From Rebecca billardiae RCC1528 (taxonomy: Eukaryota; Haptophyta), in assembly GCA_965240325.2 (NCBI GenBank), contig OZ251224.1, positions 3,720,001 through 3,784,000 of the forward strand: 64,000 nt of DNA. Direction: 5' to 3'. Below the pieces are notes generated by a model. It worked only from the letters and a program-made list of their open reading frames with translations, did not search any database and was not told the origin of the DNA. Positions 34,598-43,176 of the stretch are shown here, in pieces. The position numbers and the translations under genes were made by a program. Numbering within the stretch: the first letter of the stretch is position 1; each line of letters opens with the position of its first letter.

Positions 34598-36395
34598 GCC
34601 GCCGCCGCCCGACGCCGCGGCCGCGGCCGCCGCCGCGCTCGGCGGCGGCGCGCGCGGCGCGGCCTCGGCGGAGGCGGCGGCCGCGTGCGCGCCACTCCGT
34701 TGGATTACCCTGTCTGCGGGCGCTGAGCTGCTCGTGCTCGAGTCCCCGCTGGCCACGCGCCCGCTCCTCGCGCTCTCGCTCGCCGAGTGGGAGCCCTCCA
34801 TGGCGGGCGCGCACGGGTTCGACCTCGTCTGCCGCGACGCGCGCAGCCTCGCGCCTCGCCTCGCGCCTCGGCCGGGCTCGGCGCCGGGCAGTGGCGGCGG
34901 CGGCGCGGACGGCGGCGGCGGCGGCGGCGCGCGCGCCGCTGCGGAGCACGCGCTGCGCTTCATCGCCGAGTGTGCGGAGGAGCAGGCGGAGTGGCTCAAG
35001 ACCGTCTCGACGCTGGAGGTGCGGCCCTATCGCACGCAGCCCACAACGGGCGAGCTGCCGCCTCTGACACTCCGCTCGCTCACGCTGCAGCCAGCCGGCG
35101 GCGGCGGCGGGGCCGGTGGTGGTGGTGGCGCGCGCGGCCTCGCGGTGGCGCAGCACGCGGCGCAGCCGCCGCAGCCGCCGCCGCCGCCGCAGCAGCAGCA
35201 GCAGCAGGCCGCGCCCTCGCCCTCGCTGCAGCAGCAGCAGCAGCCGTTCGGCATGACAGTCGGCGAAGTGCTTGGCTTGGCCGTCGTCACCACCGTCGCG
35301 CCCGCCTCCGCCGCGCACGCCAGCGGGCTGCGCGGCGGCGAAGTGATTGTCACGGTGAACGGCCGGTCGTGCGTGTCCGCGGCGCACGCGTTCAACCTGC
35401 TGAGGGAGGCGGCGGCGGCGGGGTCGGCGGTGACGCTGATCCTCTCGGCCGAGCGCGTGTGCGCGCCCACGCCCGCGCCGCGCCCGCCGCGCGGCCCAAG
35501 TCCCGCCGGCGAGCCGTTTGACTCACTCTTCGACACAGCCGAGGGCGGGCGGCCGCTGGACGAGGTGGCCGCGGCGGAGGCGCTGGGCGCGAGCGTGGCG
35601 CGCGTGCGCGCGCTGCGCGCGCACGCGCTGCGGCTCGAGCGGCACTTCCGCGCGTGGCGCGGCGCGGAGGCGGCGCACGCGAGCGCGCTCGCCGCGATCG
35701 GGCCGCCGCCGCTCGACGAGCAAGCTCCGCCGCCCGCCGCCTCGGCCGGCGCCGCGCCGCCGCCGCCGCCCTCGTCGCCGCCGGCCGGCACCGCGACGGT
35801 GGCGGCCGCGGCGCCGCGCGCGCCGACCGACGCCGAGCTGCGCGCCGCGTTCGAGCAGCAGCTGCGCGCGCACCGGCTGCGCGCGGGCGGGCTGGGCACG
35901 CAGGAGCAGGCGCTGCGCGCCGAGGCGGCGCGCGCCGAGCTCGCCCTCACCAAGTGCGAGCGGCGCGGCCGCGACGCGCTCGGCGCTGCGTCGCTGGACC
36001 AGCTGGCCGCGCACGCGCGCGCGCGCTGGCAGGCGGTGGGCCTGGCGAAGCAGCAGCTGCAGCAGGCGAAGATCGACTTCGACCTGGCGGCGCCGCAGCT
36101 GCTCACCTCGCAGCCCGAGCGCCTCTCCGCGCTCGCCGACGGCGTGAGCGACGCACGCCACGGCCTCACGCGCGCGCGCGCCGCCTACGACGACGCCGCG
36201 GCCGCCGTGCACGCCGCGCGCGAGCAGCTGCGCGCAGGGCCGTACGCGCACGCGCTGCGCGAGCTGCTCGACGCGGCGCGCGCGCTCGAGGGCGTGGTGG
36301 CGCGCGCGCGCACGCAGCTCGTCGTGCACGGCGGCGGCGGGCCGCCCGCCGGCGGCGCGGCGGCCGGGGCGGCGGGCCCGGCGGTGCACGTGTAG
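29787..36395 (+). CDS. Large WW-DH-PH-PDZ guanine nucleotide exchange factor
   Basis: Two exons, 29787-31414 and 31664-36395, with a 249-nt GTGGGC..AG intron (phase 2) inside the DH domain; 2,119 aa. Domains in order: a WW-like domain (residues about 52-81, two Trp 22 apart); a low-complexity linker; a DH (RhoGEF) domain starting GRVALELVESERRYVRALRAL at about 331, with a 120-residue Ala/Pro/Gly insertion, then LFTTDTLQQLVPAYKHYIG spliced to HYAASARTLGACMQVPAF and LLVQPIQRVPRYKLMLELLE, the invariant DH helix; a PH domain split by poly-Gly and acidic inserts (to about 1070); two more PH-like modules (about 1199 and 1496); a PDZ-like domain (about 1738-1810, GLRGGEVIVTVNGRS); and a C-terminal helical, BAR-like or coiled-coil region (about 1841-2110). 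It should activate Rho-family GTPases at membranes. Further unseen introns within the low-complexity parts are possible. Confidence 0.85.
33671..33746. repeat. 12-bp coding minisatellite (GGAA)n
   Basis: About six copies of GGCCGGCGGCGC in the RhoGEF coding region, giving tandem Gly-Gly-Ala-Ala just inside the second PH-like module. A poly-Gly tract of comparable length lies at 32559-32640. Confidence 0.9.
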
Positions 36396-36701
36396 CCGGG
36401 CAGCGGTGCCGAGGGCGAGTGTCAGTGTAGACTATGATAGTCCGAGCGCGCGGGCGACCTCACGCTGCCAGAGTCTCATAAGAATCTGCTGTCAGCAGTC
36501 AGCGTTGTAACAGCGCGCGGCGTGTCGATTATAGACTTCAAATGGACAGTCGTAGTGCTGTGTGCGGCGACGACGACGATGCTACTCAGCGCCGGGGCCG
36601 GCATCGTCGTCGTGATACCGCTCGCGTGCCTGACTGACCGACGAGAGTGACGAGACACAGCCGACACTCTCAACTCGGTGAGCGGAACCACTCTCAAGGG
36701 T
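36396..36701. other. Spacer after RhoGEF gene
   Basis: 306 bases, AT-richer than both neighbours; nothing recognised apart from stop-rich sequence leading into the inverted repeat. Confidence 0.45.
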
Positions 36702-37097
36702 CAAGGGAGTCAAGGGTGCCCGCGCCCCAGTGGCGCGCTCGGCGGATGTTGGGATACAGATTTTTGCCCGGCGCCCTGCGGCGGCGGCGGCGATGGCGTG
36801 CTCCGCTGGCGGGGCGAGCGCACGGGGCACGGCGCTGCGGGCGCGGATGTGCCCGCGAAGCCGGCGCGTGCGGACGGGCTGTTGCGGGAGAGTATCGGGC
36901 GCCCTCCTGCGACGCGCGACTTGCGCCACGCCTCTTTCGCCTCGGCTCAGAGCAGCGCGCACGCACGCGCCGCCTCAAGGCCAGCCTTGCCGCGCCGCAG
37001 CCGACCGCGCGCGCGCCGTGCGCGGCGTGGTCGGGAAGGAACGGGCGCTGCTGCCGGGCGAGATGGCGACGTCATGGGCGCACGCCATGCCGCCCCG
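36702..37097 (+). repeat. Left arm of a large inverted repeat
   Basis: About 396 bases that reappear in reverse complement at 37708-38092 with few substitutions and one short indel (near 36745-36765). It begins CAAGGGAGTCAAGGGTGCCC and ends near CATGCCGCCCCG. No protein family was seen in any frame. Confidence 0.9.
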
Positions 37098-37357
37098 CGG
37101 CGCCGCGAAAGAGCACGAGAACGGATCCGCACAGCTGTTGACGAGTGCTGATTTCTTGCCGTGCCTGAAGCCAGACCTGAGCTCGAAGAAGATGATGAAA
37201 GAGCATCAGCGCGAGGAAAGCGTCGCACCCAGCACTTCTACATGACCACGCGGTGATGAACATTCATGTAAGAGTAGCCCGCGTGCCCGTCTGGCACTGT
37301 TCTGTGTCTCAATGATCGTCCCGACAACGGTCACGACCGCGAGGCAGTGCACACCAT

Positions 37358-37943
37358 TTGTGACAAGTCGAAAAGGCGTGCAAACGGACCGACGACACTC
37401 TCGTCAAGGCGTGGCGGGGCGGCATGGCGTGCGCCTATGACGTCGCCATCTCGCCCGGCAGCAGCGCCCGTTCCTTCCGGACCACGCCGCGCACGGCGCG
37501 CGCGCGGTCGGCTGCGGCGCGGCAAGGCTGGCCTTGAGGCGGCGCGTGCGTGCGCGCTGCTCTGAGCCGAGGCGAAAGAGGCGTGGCGCAAGTCGCGCGG
37601 CGCAGGAGGGCGCCAGATGCTCTCCCGCAACAGCCCGTCCGCACGCGCATTTGTGACAAGTCGAAAAGGCGTGCAAACGGACCGACGACACTCTCGTCAA
37701 GGCGTGGCGGGGCGGCATGGCGTGCGCCTATGACGTCGCCATCTCGCCCGGCAGCAGCGCCCGTTCCTTCCGGACCACGCCGCGCACGGCGCGCGCGCGG
37801 TCGGCTGCGGCGCGGCAAGGCTGGCCTTGAGGCGGCGCGTGCGTGCGCGCTGCTCTGAGCCGAGGCGAAAGAGGCGTGGCGCAAGTCGCGCGGCGCAGGA
37901 GGGCGCCAGATGCTCTCCCGCAACAGCCCGTCCGCACGCGCCG
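37358..37943. repeat. 293-bp direct tandem duplication
   Basis: The segment starting TTGTGACAAGTCGAAAAGGC at 37358 recurs at 37651, a period of 293, practically identical through the stretch ending GCAACAGCCCGTCCGCACGCG. Each copy contains the same part of the inverted-repeat arm, so three copies of that part exist in total: one in plus and two in minus orientation. Confidence 0.92.
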
Positions 37944-38092
37944 GCTTCGCGGGCACATCCGCGCCCGCAGCGCCGTGCCCCGTGCGCTCGCCCCGCCAGC
38001 GGAGCACGCCATCGCCGCCGCCGCCGCAGGGCCGCGGGCAAAAAGGATCCGCCGAGCGCGCCACTGGGGCGCGGGCACCCTTGACTCCCTTG
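37708..38092 (-). repeat. Right arm of a large inverted repeat
   Basis: Reverse-complement partner of 36702-37097. It ends 77 bases before the start codon of the JmjC gene, so it covers most of that gene's upstream region. The reading frame of the JmjC gene is open back into this arm by chance of composition. Confidence 0.9.
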
Positions 38093-38169
38093 CAAGGGTG
38101 GTCACTGGTCAACCACTGGTGTGGCGAAGTCGCAGCCGGACCCTTCACTCCCCTGCTGGCCGGACAGCG

Positions 38170-40086
38170 ATGGCGGGCGGCGGCGCCGCACCGGCGGGCG
38201 TGCCGCCGCCTTCTGATCCGGGCGACCTGCGAGCCCTCCTCTCGCCTCTGCGCCCGCGCACGTTCTTCGAGCAGTACTACAACCGCCGCGTGCTGCACCT
38301 CCCCGCCACGAGCGAGCGCGGCTTCCTCGCCGCGCGCGTGTACCCCGGGTCCCCGGCGCGCTCGCTCGAGCCGTGGCTGCGCTCGGTGCACGCGCTGCAC
38401 GCGTGGCAGTCCGGCCGGGTGGAGGGCAAGGAGCGCGGCGAGGACGTGGACGTGCCGGAGAGCTTTGCCGCCTTCCGCGCGCGCCTCCGCCGCGGCTCGT
38501 CGTACGTCGCGCACATCCCGTCCGTGCACGCGCTCCGCGCGGCGAGCGCGCGTGCGCCGGGCAGCGCGCATGCGCGCGCGCTCGCGCGCTTCGCGCCGCT
38601 CGCGCGGCTGCGCCACCGGCTGGAGCGCGTGCTGCGCACGCCGATCAGCGCGAACGTGTACATCTCGGGGCCCTCCGCCGTCGCGCTCGCGCCGCACACC
38701 GACACGACCGACACGGTCGTCCTACAGTTGGACGGCACCAAGGCGTGGGCGCTGTGCGTGCCGCCGCTCTCGGCGCACATGCGCGGCGCGGTGCGCGGCG
38801 CGGGGTGGCGCGAGGCGGGGCTGAGCGACGCGGACGTCGCCGAGCTCAAGGAGACCGAGCTCGCGCGCGCGCACGGCTGCACCGCCCACCCGGACGAGGC
38901 GCTCGCGCCCGGCGGCGGTTACAACTGCCGGACTCTGACCCTCCGGACTTTTGAGCTGCTCTGGGTGCCCAAGGGCGTCGTGCACGCGGCGCGCGAGGCG
39001 GGCGGCGGGCGCAACGTCTCCGTGCACCTCACGCTCGGGCTGCAGCGCGCGGGGCAGCAGTACGCCGACTTTGTGCGCCGCGCGCTCGGCGCGCCCATCG
39101 TGCGCGCGCGCATGCACGAGCTCGGCGCGAGCGCGGACGCGCGCTGGCTGGCGGAGGGCGCGGCGGCGACGGCGCGAGCGCGGCCGGAGGCGGGCGCGGG
39201 GCAGCAGACCGAGCCGGCACCGAGCCGGCCGGACGGGGCGGTCGAGCCGGCGGGGAGCGCCGAGTTCTGGGCCGAGCTGCTCGAGGGCGCGCTCGACGAG
39301 CTCGTGGGGGGCGCCGAGGGTATCGTGTGGCGCCGGCCGTTCCCGTCGTGGGCTCTGGCGTGCGCGGAGGAGGAGGCGGCTGGGGCGGGGGCGGGGGCGG
39401 CTCTCGCGCGCGCCGCGCACGCGGCGCTCGACGCGGGTGCGCTGGACAGCTCGGCGCACAACGCGAGCGCGTGGTCGTACTGCGCGCCGGCGCGCGGCTC
39501 GGGTGCGCACAGCGCTCTGCGCACTCTCTTTGACGAAACACTGCGCCCCCAGCTCGAGGCGCGCGTGCTGCGCGCGGTGGGCCGGAGGGCGCGCGAGGGC
39601 GCGCGCGGGTACGGCCGAGCGCCGCTCGTCCGGGCGATGGCGGCGAGCGTGCTGCGCGCGGCAGGCTCGGCTGCGGCGTTCGAACACGCGGTGCACGCGA
39701 CGATGATCGCCCTCGCCCTCGCCCTCGACGAGGAGAACGGCGCCCTCGGCCCGGCCGGCGGCGTGGACGGCGGCGCGGCGCGCGCCCGCCCCGGCTGGGG
39801 CCAGCTGGGCGGCGCGGCTGCCACGGGCGTGGTCCTTGGCCTCGGCGCGGTGCTCGCGCTGATCGGCGCCCTCGAGGCGCTCCGGCGGCGGCGCGCGCGC
39901 GCGCAGACGGCCGCGGTGCGTCAGCTCCTGCGCGACTTCTACGCGCGCCGTGCCCCGGACCGCCTCGCCGACGCGTGCGCCCTCGAGCGAGCCGTGCGCG
40001 CGGCGAGCGCGGTCGGGCTGCGCGCGACGCGGCGCATGCTCGAGGACAAGTATGGCGCCGCGCCACCGCCGGCGGCGGAGTCGTAG
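38170..40086 (+). CDS. JmjC/cupin-type 2-oxoglutarate oxygenase with C-terminal membrane helix
   Basis: Single exon, 638 aa. The N-terminal half resembles the Cupin_4/JmjC ribosomal oxygenase group (MINA/NO66-like): RPRTFFEQYYNRRVLHLPA opens the domain. The iron-binding H-x-D lies in APHTDTTD (His176, Asp178), the following strand is VVLQLDGTKAWALC, and the distal His is in PKGVVHAA (His272). The C-terminal half contains a long Ala/Arg/Glu-rich helical region and a hydrophobic helix, GVVLGLGAVLALIGALEAL (about 556-576), followed by a basic tail. A membrane anchor is unusual for this family, and the substrate (protein hydroxylation or demethylation) is unknown. ATG at 38170 was chosen because the frame further upstream lies in repeat DNA. 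Confidence 0.82.
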   Translation: MAGGGAAPAGVPPPSDPGDLRALLSPLRPRTFFEQYYNRRVLHLPATSERGFLAARVYPGSPARSLEPWLRSVHALHAWQSGRVEGKERGEDVDVPESFAAFRARLRRGSSYVAHIPSVHALRAASARAPGSAHARALARFAPLARLRHRLERVLRTPISANVYISGPSAVALAPHTDTTDTVVLQLDGTKAWALCVPPLSAHMRGAVRGAGWREAGLSDADVAELKETELARAHGCTAHPDEALAPGGGYNCRTLTLRTFELLWVPKGVVHAAREAGGGRNVSVHLTLGLQRAGQQYADFVRRALGAPIVRARMHELGASADARWLAEGAAATARARPEAGAGQQTEPAPSRPDGAVEPAGSAEFWAELLEGALDELVGGAEGIVWRRPFPSWALACAEEEAAGAGAGAALARAAHAALDAGALDSSAHNASAWSYCAPARGSGAHSALRTLFDETLRPQLEARVLRAVGRRAREGARGYGRAPLVRAMAASVLRAAGSAAAFEHAVHATMIALALALDEENGALGPAGGVDGGAARARPGWGQLGGAAATGVVLGLGAVLALIGALEALRRRRARAQTAAVRQLLRDFYARRAPDRLADACALERAVRAASAVGLRATRRMLEDKYGAAPPPAAES

Positions 40087-40444
40087 GTAGGCTGTGCACG
40101 GCCGGCGCATTGGTGACCCGCGCCACGCGGCCACGGCCCCAAAATCATGATGAGACATGACTGGGCTGGGGAGTGCGAATCCCGTCTCGCGCTCGTCAGT
40201 CACCGTCGTGCCACCCAGCGATGACGAGGCCCACAGCCACGCGCTTGATGACCACGACAATGACGAGCGATGACGAGATTGATTTTGTTTTTAATTGGAA
40301 GCTAGCTAGAATTCGTTTTTCATCATCCCGACGCACGCGTGCGTGCGTGACGATGGAAAACAAATAAAGGAAAAAGGGCGAGTCGTAAGTCGTTAGGCGA
40401 ACGGACGATGGCCGCGCGTTGAGGACCTGCGGAGTGTGGGCGCC
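40087..40444. other. Spacer between JmjC and TTLL9 genes
   Basis: 358 bases, AT-rich near 40270-40380, including AATAAA at 40363-40368, a possible polyadenylation signal or promoter-proximal AT element. Confidence 0.45.
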
Positions 40445-41978
40445 ATGAACGACCGCCGGCGTGCCGAGCGCACGGGGCCCATCCGCTTCCGCACGACCTT
40501 TCGGAACGTGGTCCTCGACGTCCTCCGCGCGCGTAACTGGCGCGAGACCGAGTCGGACACCGACTGGGATGTCGCCTGGATCGACACGGGCTGGATCCGC
40601 GAGTTCTTTGACGGGATGCACCTCGAGGACCACCAGGTGATCAACCACTTCCGCAACCACTACGAGCTCACGCGGAAGGACCTGCTGATCAAGAACCTCA
40701 AGCGCATGCAGCGCGCGCTCGTGCGCGAGGGCCTGGCCGCCGAGGCCGCGCGGTACGACTTCTTCCCGCAGACGTACGTGCTGCCCGCAGACTATGGGCT
40801 GTTCGTCGAGGAGTTCAAGCAGCACCCGGGCGCGTTCTGGATCATGAAGCCGATCGGCAAGGCGCAGGGCAAGGGGATCTTCCTCTTCAACAAGCTCAGC
40901 CAGATCAGCGACTGGAAGAAGGACTCGCGCTGGAAGCCTAACCTCGACGGGCAGCAGGTGCGGCGCGCGCATTCGACTGAGCGGCGGCGCGCGGCGTACG
41001 CGGGCCGACTCCCGCGCCGGGCCGCTCACCGCGCGCGCGCCGCCCGCGTGCGCGCCGCCCTCGCGCAGCCGCAGGCGCCGCAGGCGGAGACGTACGTCGT
41101 GCAGAAGTACCTCGAGAACCCGCTCCTCATCGGCGGCAAGAAGTTCGACCTGCGCATCTACGCTCTCGTCACCTCCTACTCGCCGCTCACGGTGTGCGCG
41201 CGCGCGCGCCGCGCCGCGCCGAGGCCAGGCGCGCGCGAAGGCCGAGCGCGAGGGGGCGCGCGCCCCGCGCCGCCCGGCCCCGCGCTCGCTCATCCGCGCA
41301 CGCGCGGCGGCGTGGCCGTCGTGCCGCCGACGACCGGCGCAGGTGTACCTGTACAGGTCAGGCTTTGCGCGGTTCTCGAGCTCGCGCTACCAGATCACAA
41401 AGTCGACGCTCGGCGACAACTTTGTCCACCTCACCAACGCGGCGATCCAGAAGACGGCGGCGGGGTACGACAAGGAGGTCGGATGCAAGTGGCCGCTGCG
41501 CAACCTCAAGCTGCACCTGATCAGCCAGTTCGGCGCCGACGCGATCGACGAGCTGTTCTTCTCGATCCAGCAGATCGTGACGCACTCGCTGCTCGCCGTG
41601 CAGAAGGTGATCATCAACGACAAGCACTGCTTCGAGCTGTACGGGTACGACATCATGATCGACGACAACCTCAAGCCGTGGCTCATCGAGGTGAACGCGT
41701 CGCCGTCCATCACCGCCGACTCGCAGGCGGACTACGACCTCAAGTACGGCGTGCTCGACGACATCTACACCATCCTCGACCCGGAGGGCCTGCTGGACGA
41801 CGAGCTGTACGAGCAGGTGGGCGGCTTCGACCTCATCTATCACAACGGGCCGGTGAGCAAGCTCGACAGACACAACCAGCAATACACGAGCATGCTTGGC
41901 TGCTTCGACGACCGTGCGCGCAATCTGAAGAAGCTCTTCAAGCAACACAGCAAAGCGCGGGCTGGTGTGTCCTCATAG
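40445..41978 (+). CDS. TTLL9: Tubulin polyglutamylase TTLL9-like
   Basis: Three exons, 40445-40957, 41069-41191 and 41343-41978 (423 aa, close to animal TTLL9). The introns are 111 nt (GTGCGG..AG) and 151 nt (GTGTGC..AG), both phase 0. The first acceptor is chosen among several in-frame CAGs, so two to five residues there are uncertain. The protein follows TTLL9 almost throughout: HFRNHYELTRKDLLIKNLKR, YDFFPQTYVLPADYGLFVEE, FWIMKPIGKAQGKGIFLF (ATP-grasp), TYVVQKYLENPLLIGGKKFD, then YLYRSGFARFS across the second junction and ELYGYDIMIDDNLKPWLIEV-NASPS. TTL-like ligases add glutamates to axonemal tubulin, and TTLL9 affects flagellar beating. The real ATG is 40445; an upstream in-frame GTG at 40436 is ignored. 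Confidence 0.94.
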
Positions 41979-43176
41979 GTCATATAGGTCATAGGTCGCA
42001 GGCGGGCCAGACGGGTCTGCGACGGCGGACAGGCTGAATGCTCACAGCTTAGCAGCCGATCGAGTGATGCGCAGCCGCGTGTGAAACTTCCTCAAGCAGT
42101 CACTCTCGCGTTACTCGTGTGCGAGTCGTGATGATGATCGTCCGACTCTCCGCGAGGCAGGCACTGAGTACAGATGTTACAGTCGTCGTAGTCTACACTG
42201 CTCTACAGAGTAACAGCTTCAGAGAGTAGCAGCCATAAGTAGCAGGCAGTGCGGGCCATAACTGCTATACGGCATACTGCTATAAGTTACTGTCATCAGT
42301 CAGTGGCTGAATAATTTCTATAGTTACTCAGTACCGTGTTACTGACGACACAGATGTCTGTGAGATGACAGAGACAGAGTGAGAGTGACTGACAGGCAAG
42401 GCAGTAAGTGCGTACCGTGTCCGTGACAGTGACTGGCAAGGGCCGTACGTACGGTACTAGGCCGGGAAGGTCGGCGGGCGCTTCCCCCCGTGCGGTTACG
42501 AGCGACGCACCGAGAAACGTCCGCGCAGTCGGCAGTCTGAGGGCTGGGGCGGCTGGAATTTACAGGTAACACGTGCATATGTGTGGGCCCGCCACCTGAT
42601 TAGATCGAGACCCTGAATTTGATGGGCTTCTCTGTACCCAAGCTACCCTTGATGAGCATACGCGGTCTCCAGCCCTCCGGAGCCAATCGACATAAATCCA
42701 TCACAAATAGCATGCTTTCTGAATCGTGAGCATCAGTCCTCTCATCAGTGCCATTGCAACAAGCTAAAGATGCGCCAAGGTTCACACAGATTCACAGGGA
42801 TTCTCGCTCCAAACGACCTCTCGCGCGTTCATGAGAATCAGTAGCTACTGTCTGCGGGCCTGAATAGAGTTTTAGGTCTGATGATTGGTCTGCAGGCGTG
42901 CGCGCGCGCGCTTAAGCCGCACTCGCTGAATTCACTATCTATAACTCTACAGTACTAATAATTTACCCTTAGTTCATAATAACGGGCTCTACTGCGCTCA
43001 TCAGATTCATCCAGGCGGAAGGTACCGTACTTGTAGATTGCGCGCCCGACGGGTGCGGACGAGCGGTAAGACTTTGTGGTCTCGCACCGTGCTCGGTCGG
43101 CGACCTGTACCTTCTGCGGGCGTCGTGCCGCCCACACCCCTGCCCAGCAAGGAATCGGAGAACTGCCCCGGGCGCA
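41979..43176. other. Intergenic spacer with a protein-like island
   Basis: 1.2 kb. The first half (42000-42450) is AGT/ACT-rich simple text. On the minus strand at 42600-42785 a 61-codon frame has varied, protein-like composition (segment LLFVMDLCRLAPEGWRPRML with one residue trimmed at the front in the read), but no family is recognised and no splice partner is found. It may be a decayed fragment. GC-rich sequence resumes near 43040 before the channel gene. Confidence 0.4.

Noticed and set aside
31667-34999. Open frame of 1,110 codons on the minus strand
   Set aside because: It is antisense to the RhoGEF exon; in very GC-rich DNA the antisense frame lacks stops. The translation is Ala/Pro/Arg/Ser noise without motifs, while the plus strand shows DH, PH and PDZ signatures.
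37843-38169. In-frame N-terminal extension of the JmjC protein into the inverted repeat
   Set aside because: The extension lies in repeat DNA and is Arg/Ala-rich; the domain begins soon after the ATG at 38170.
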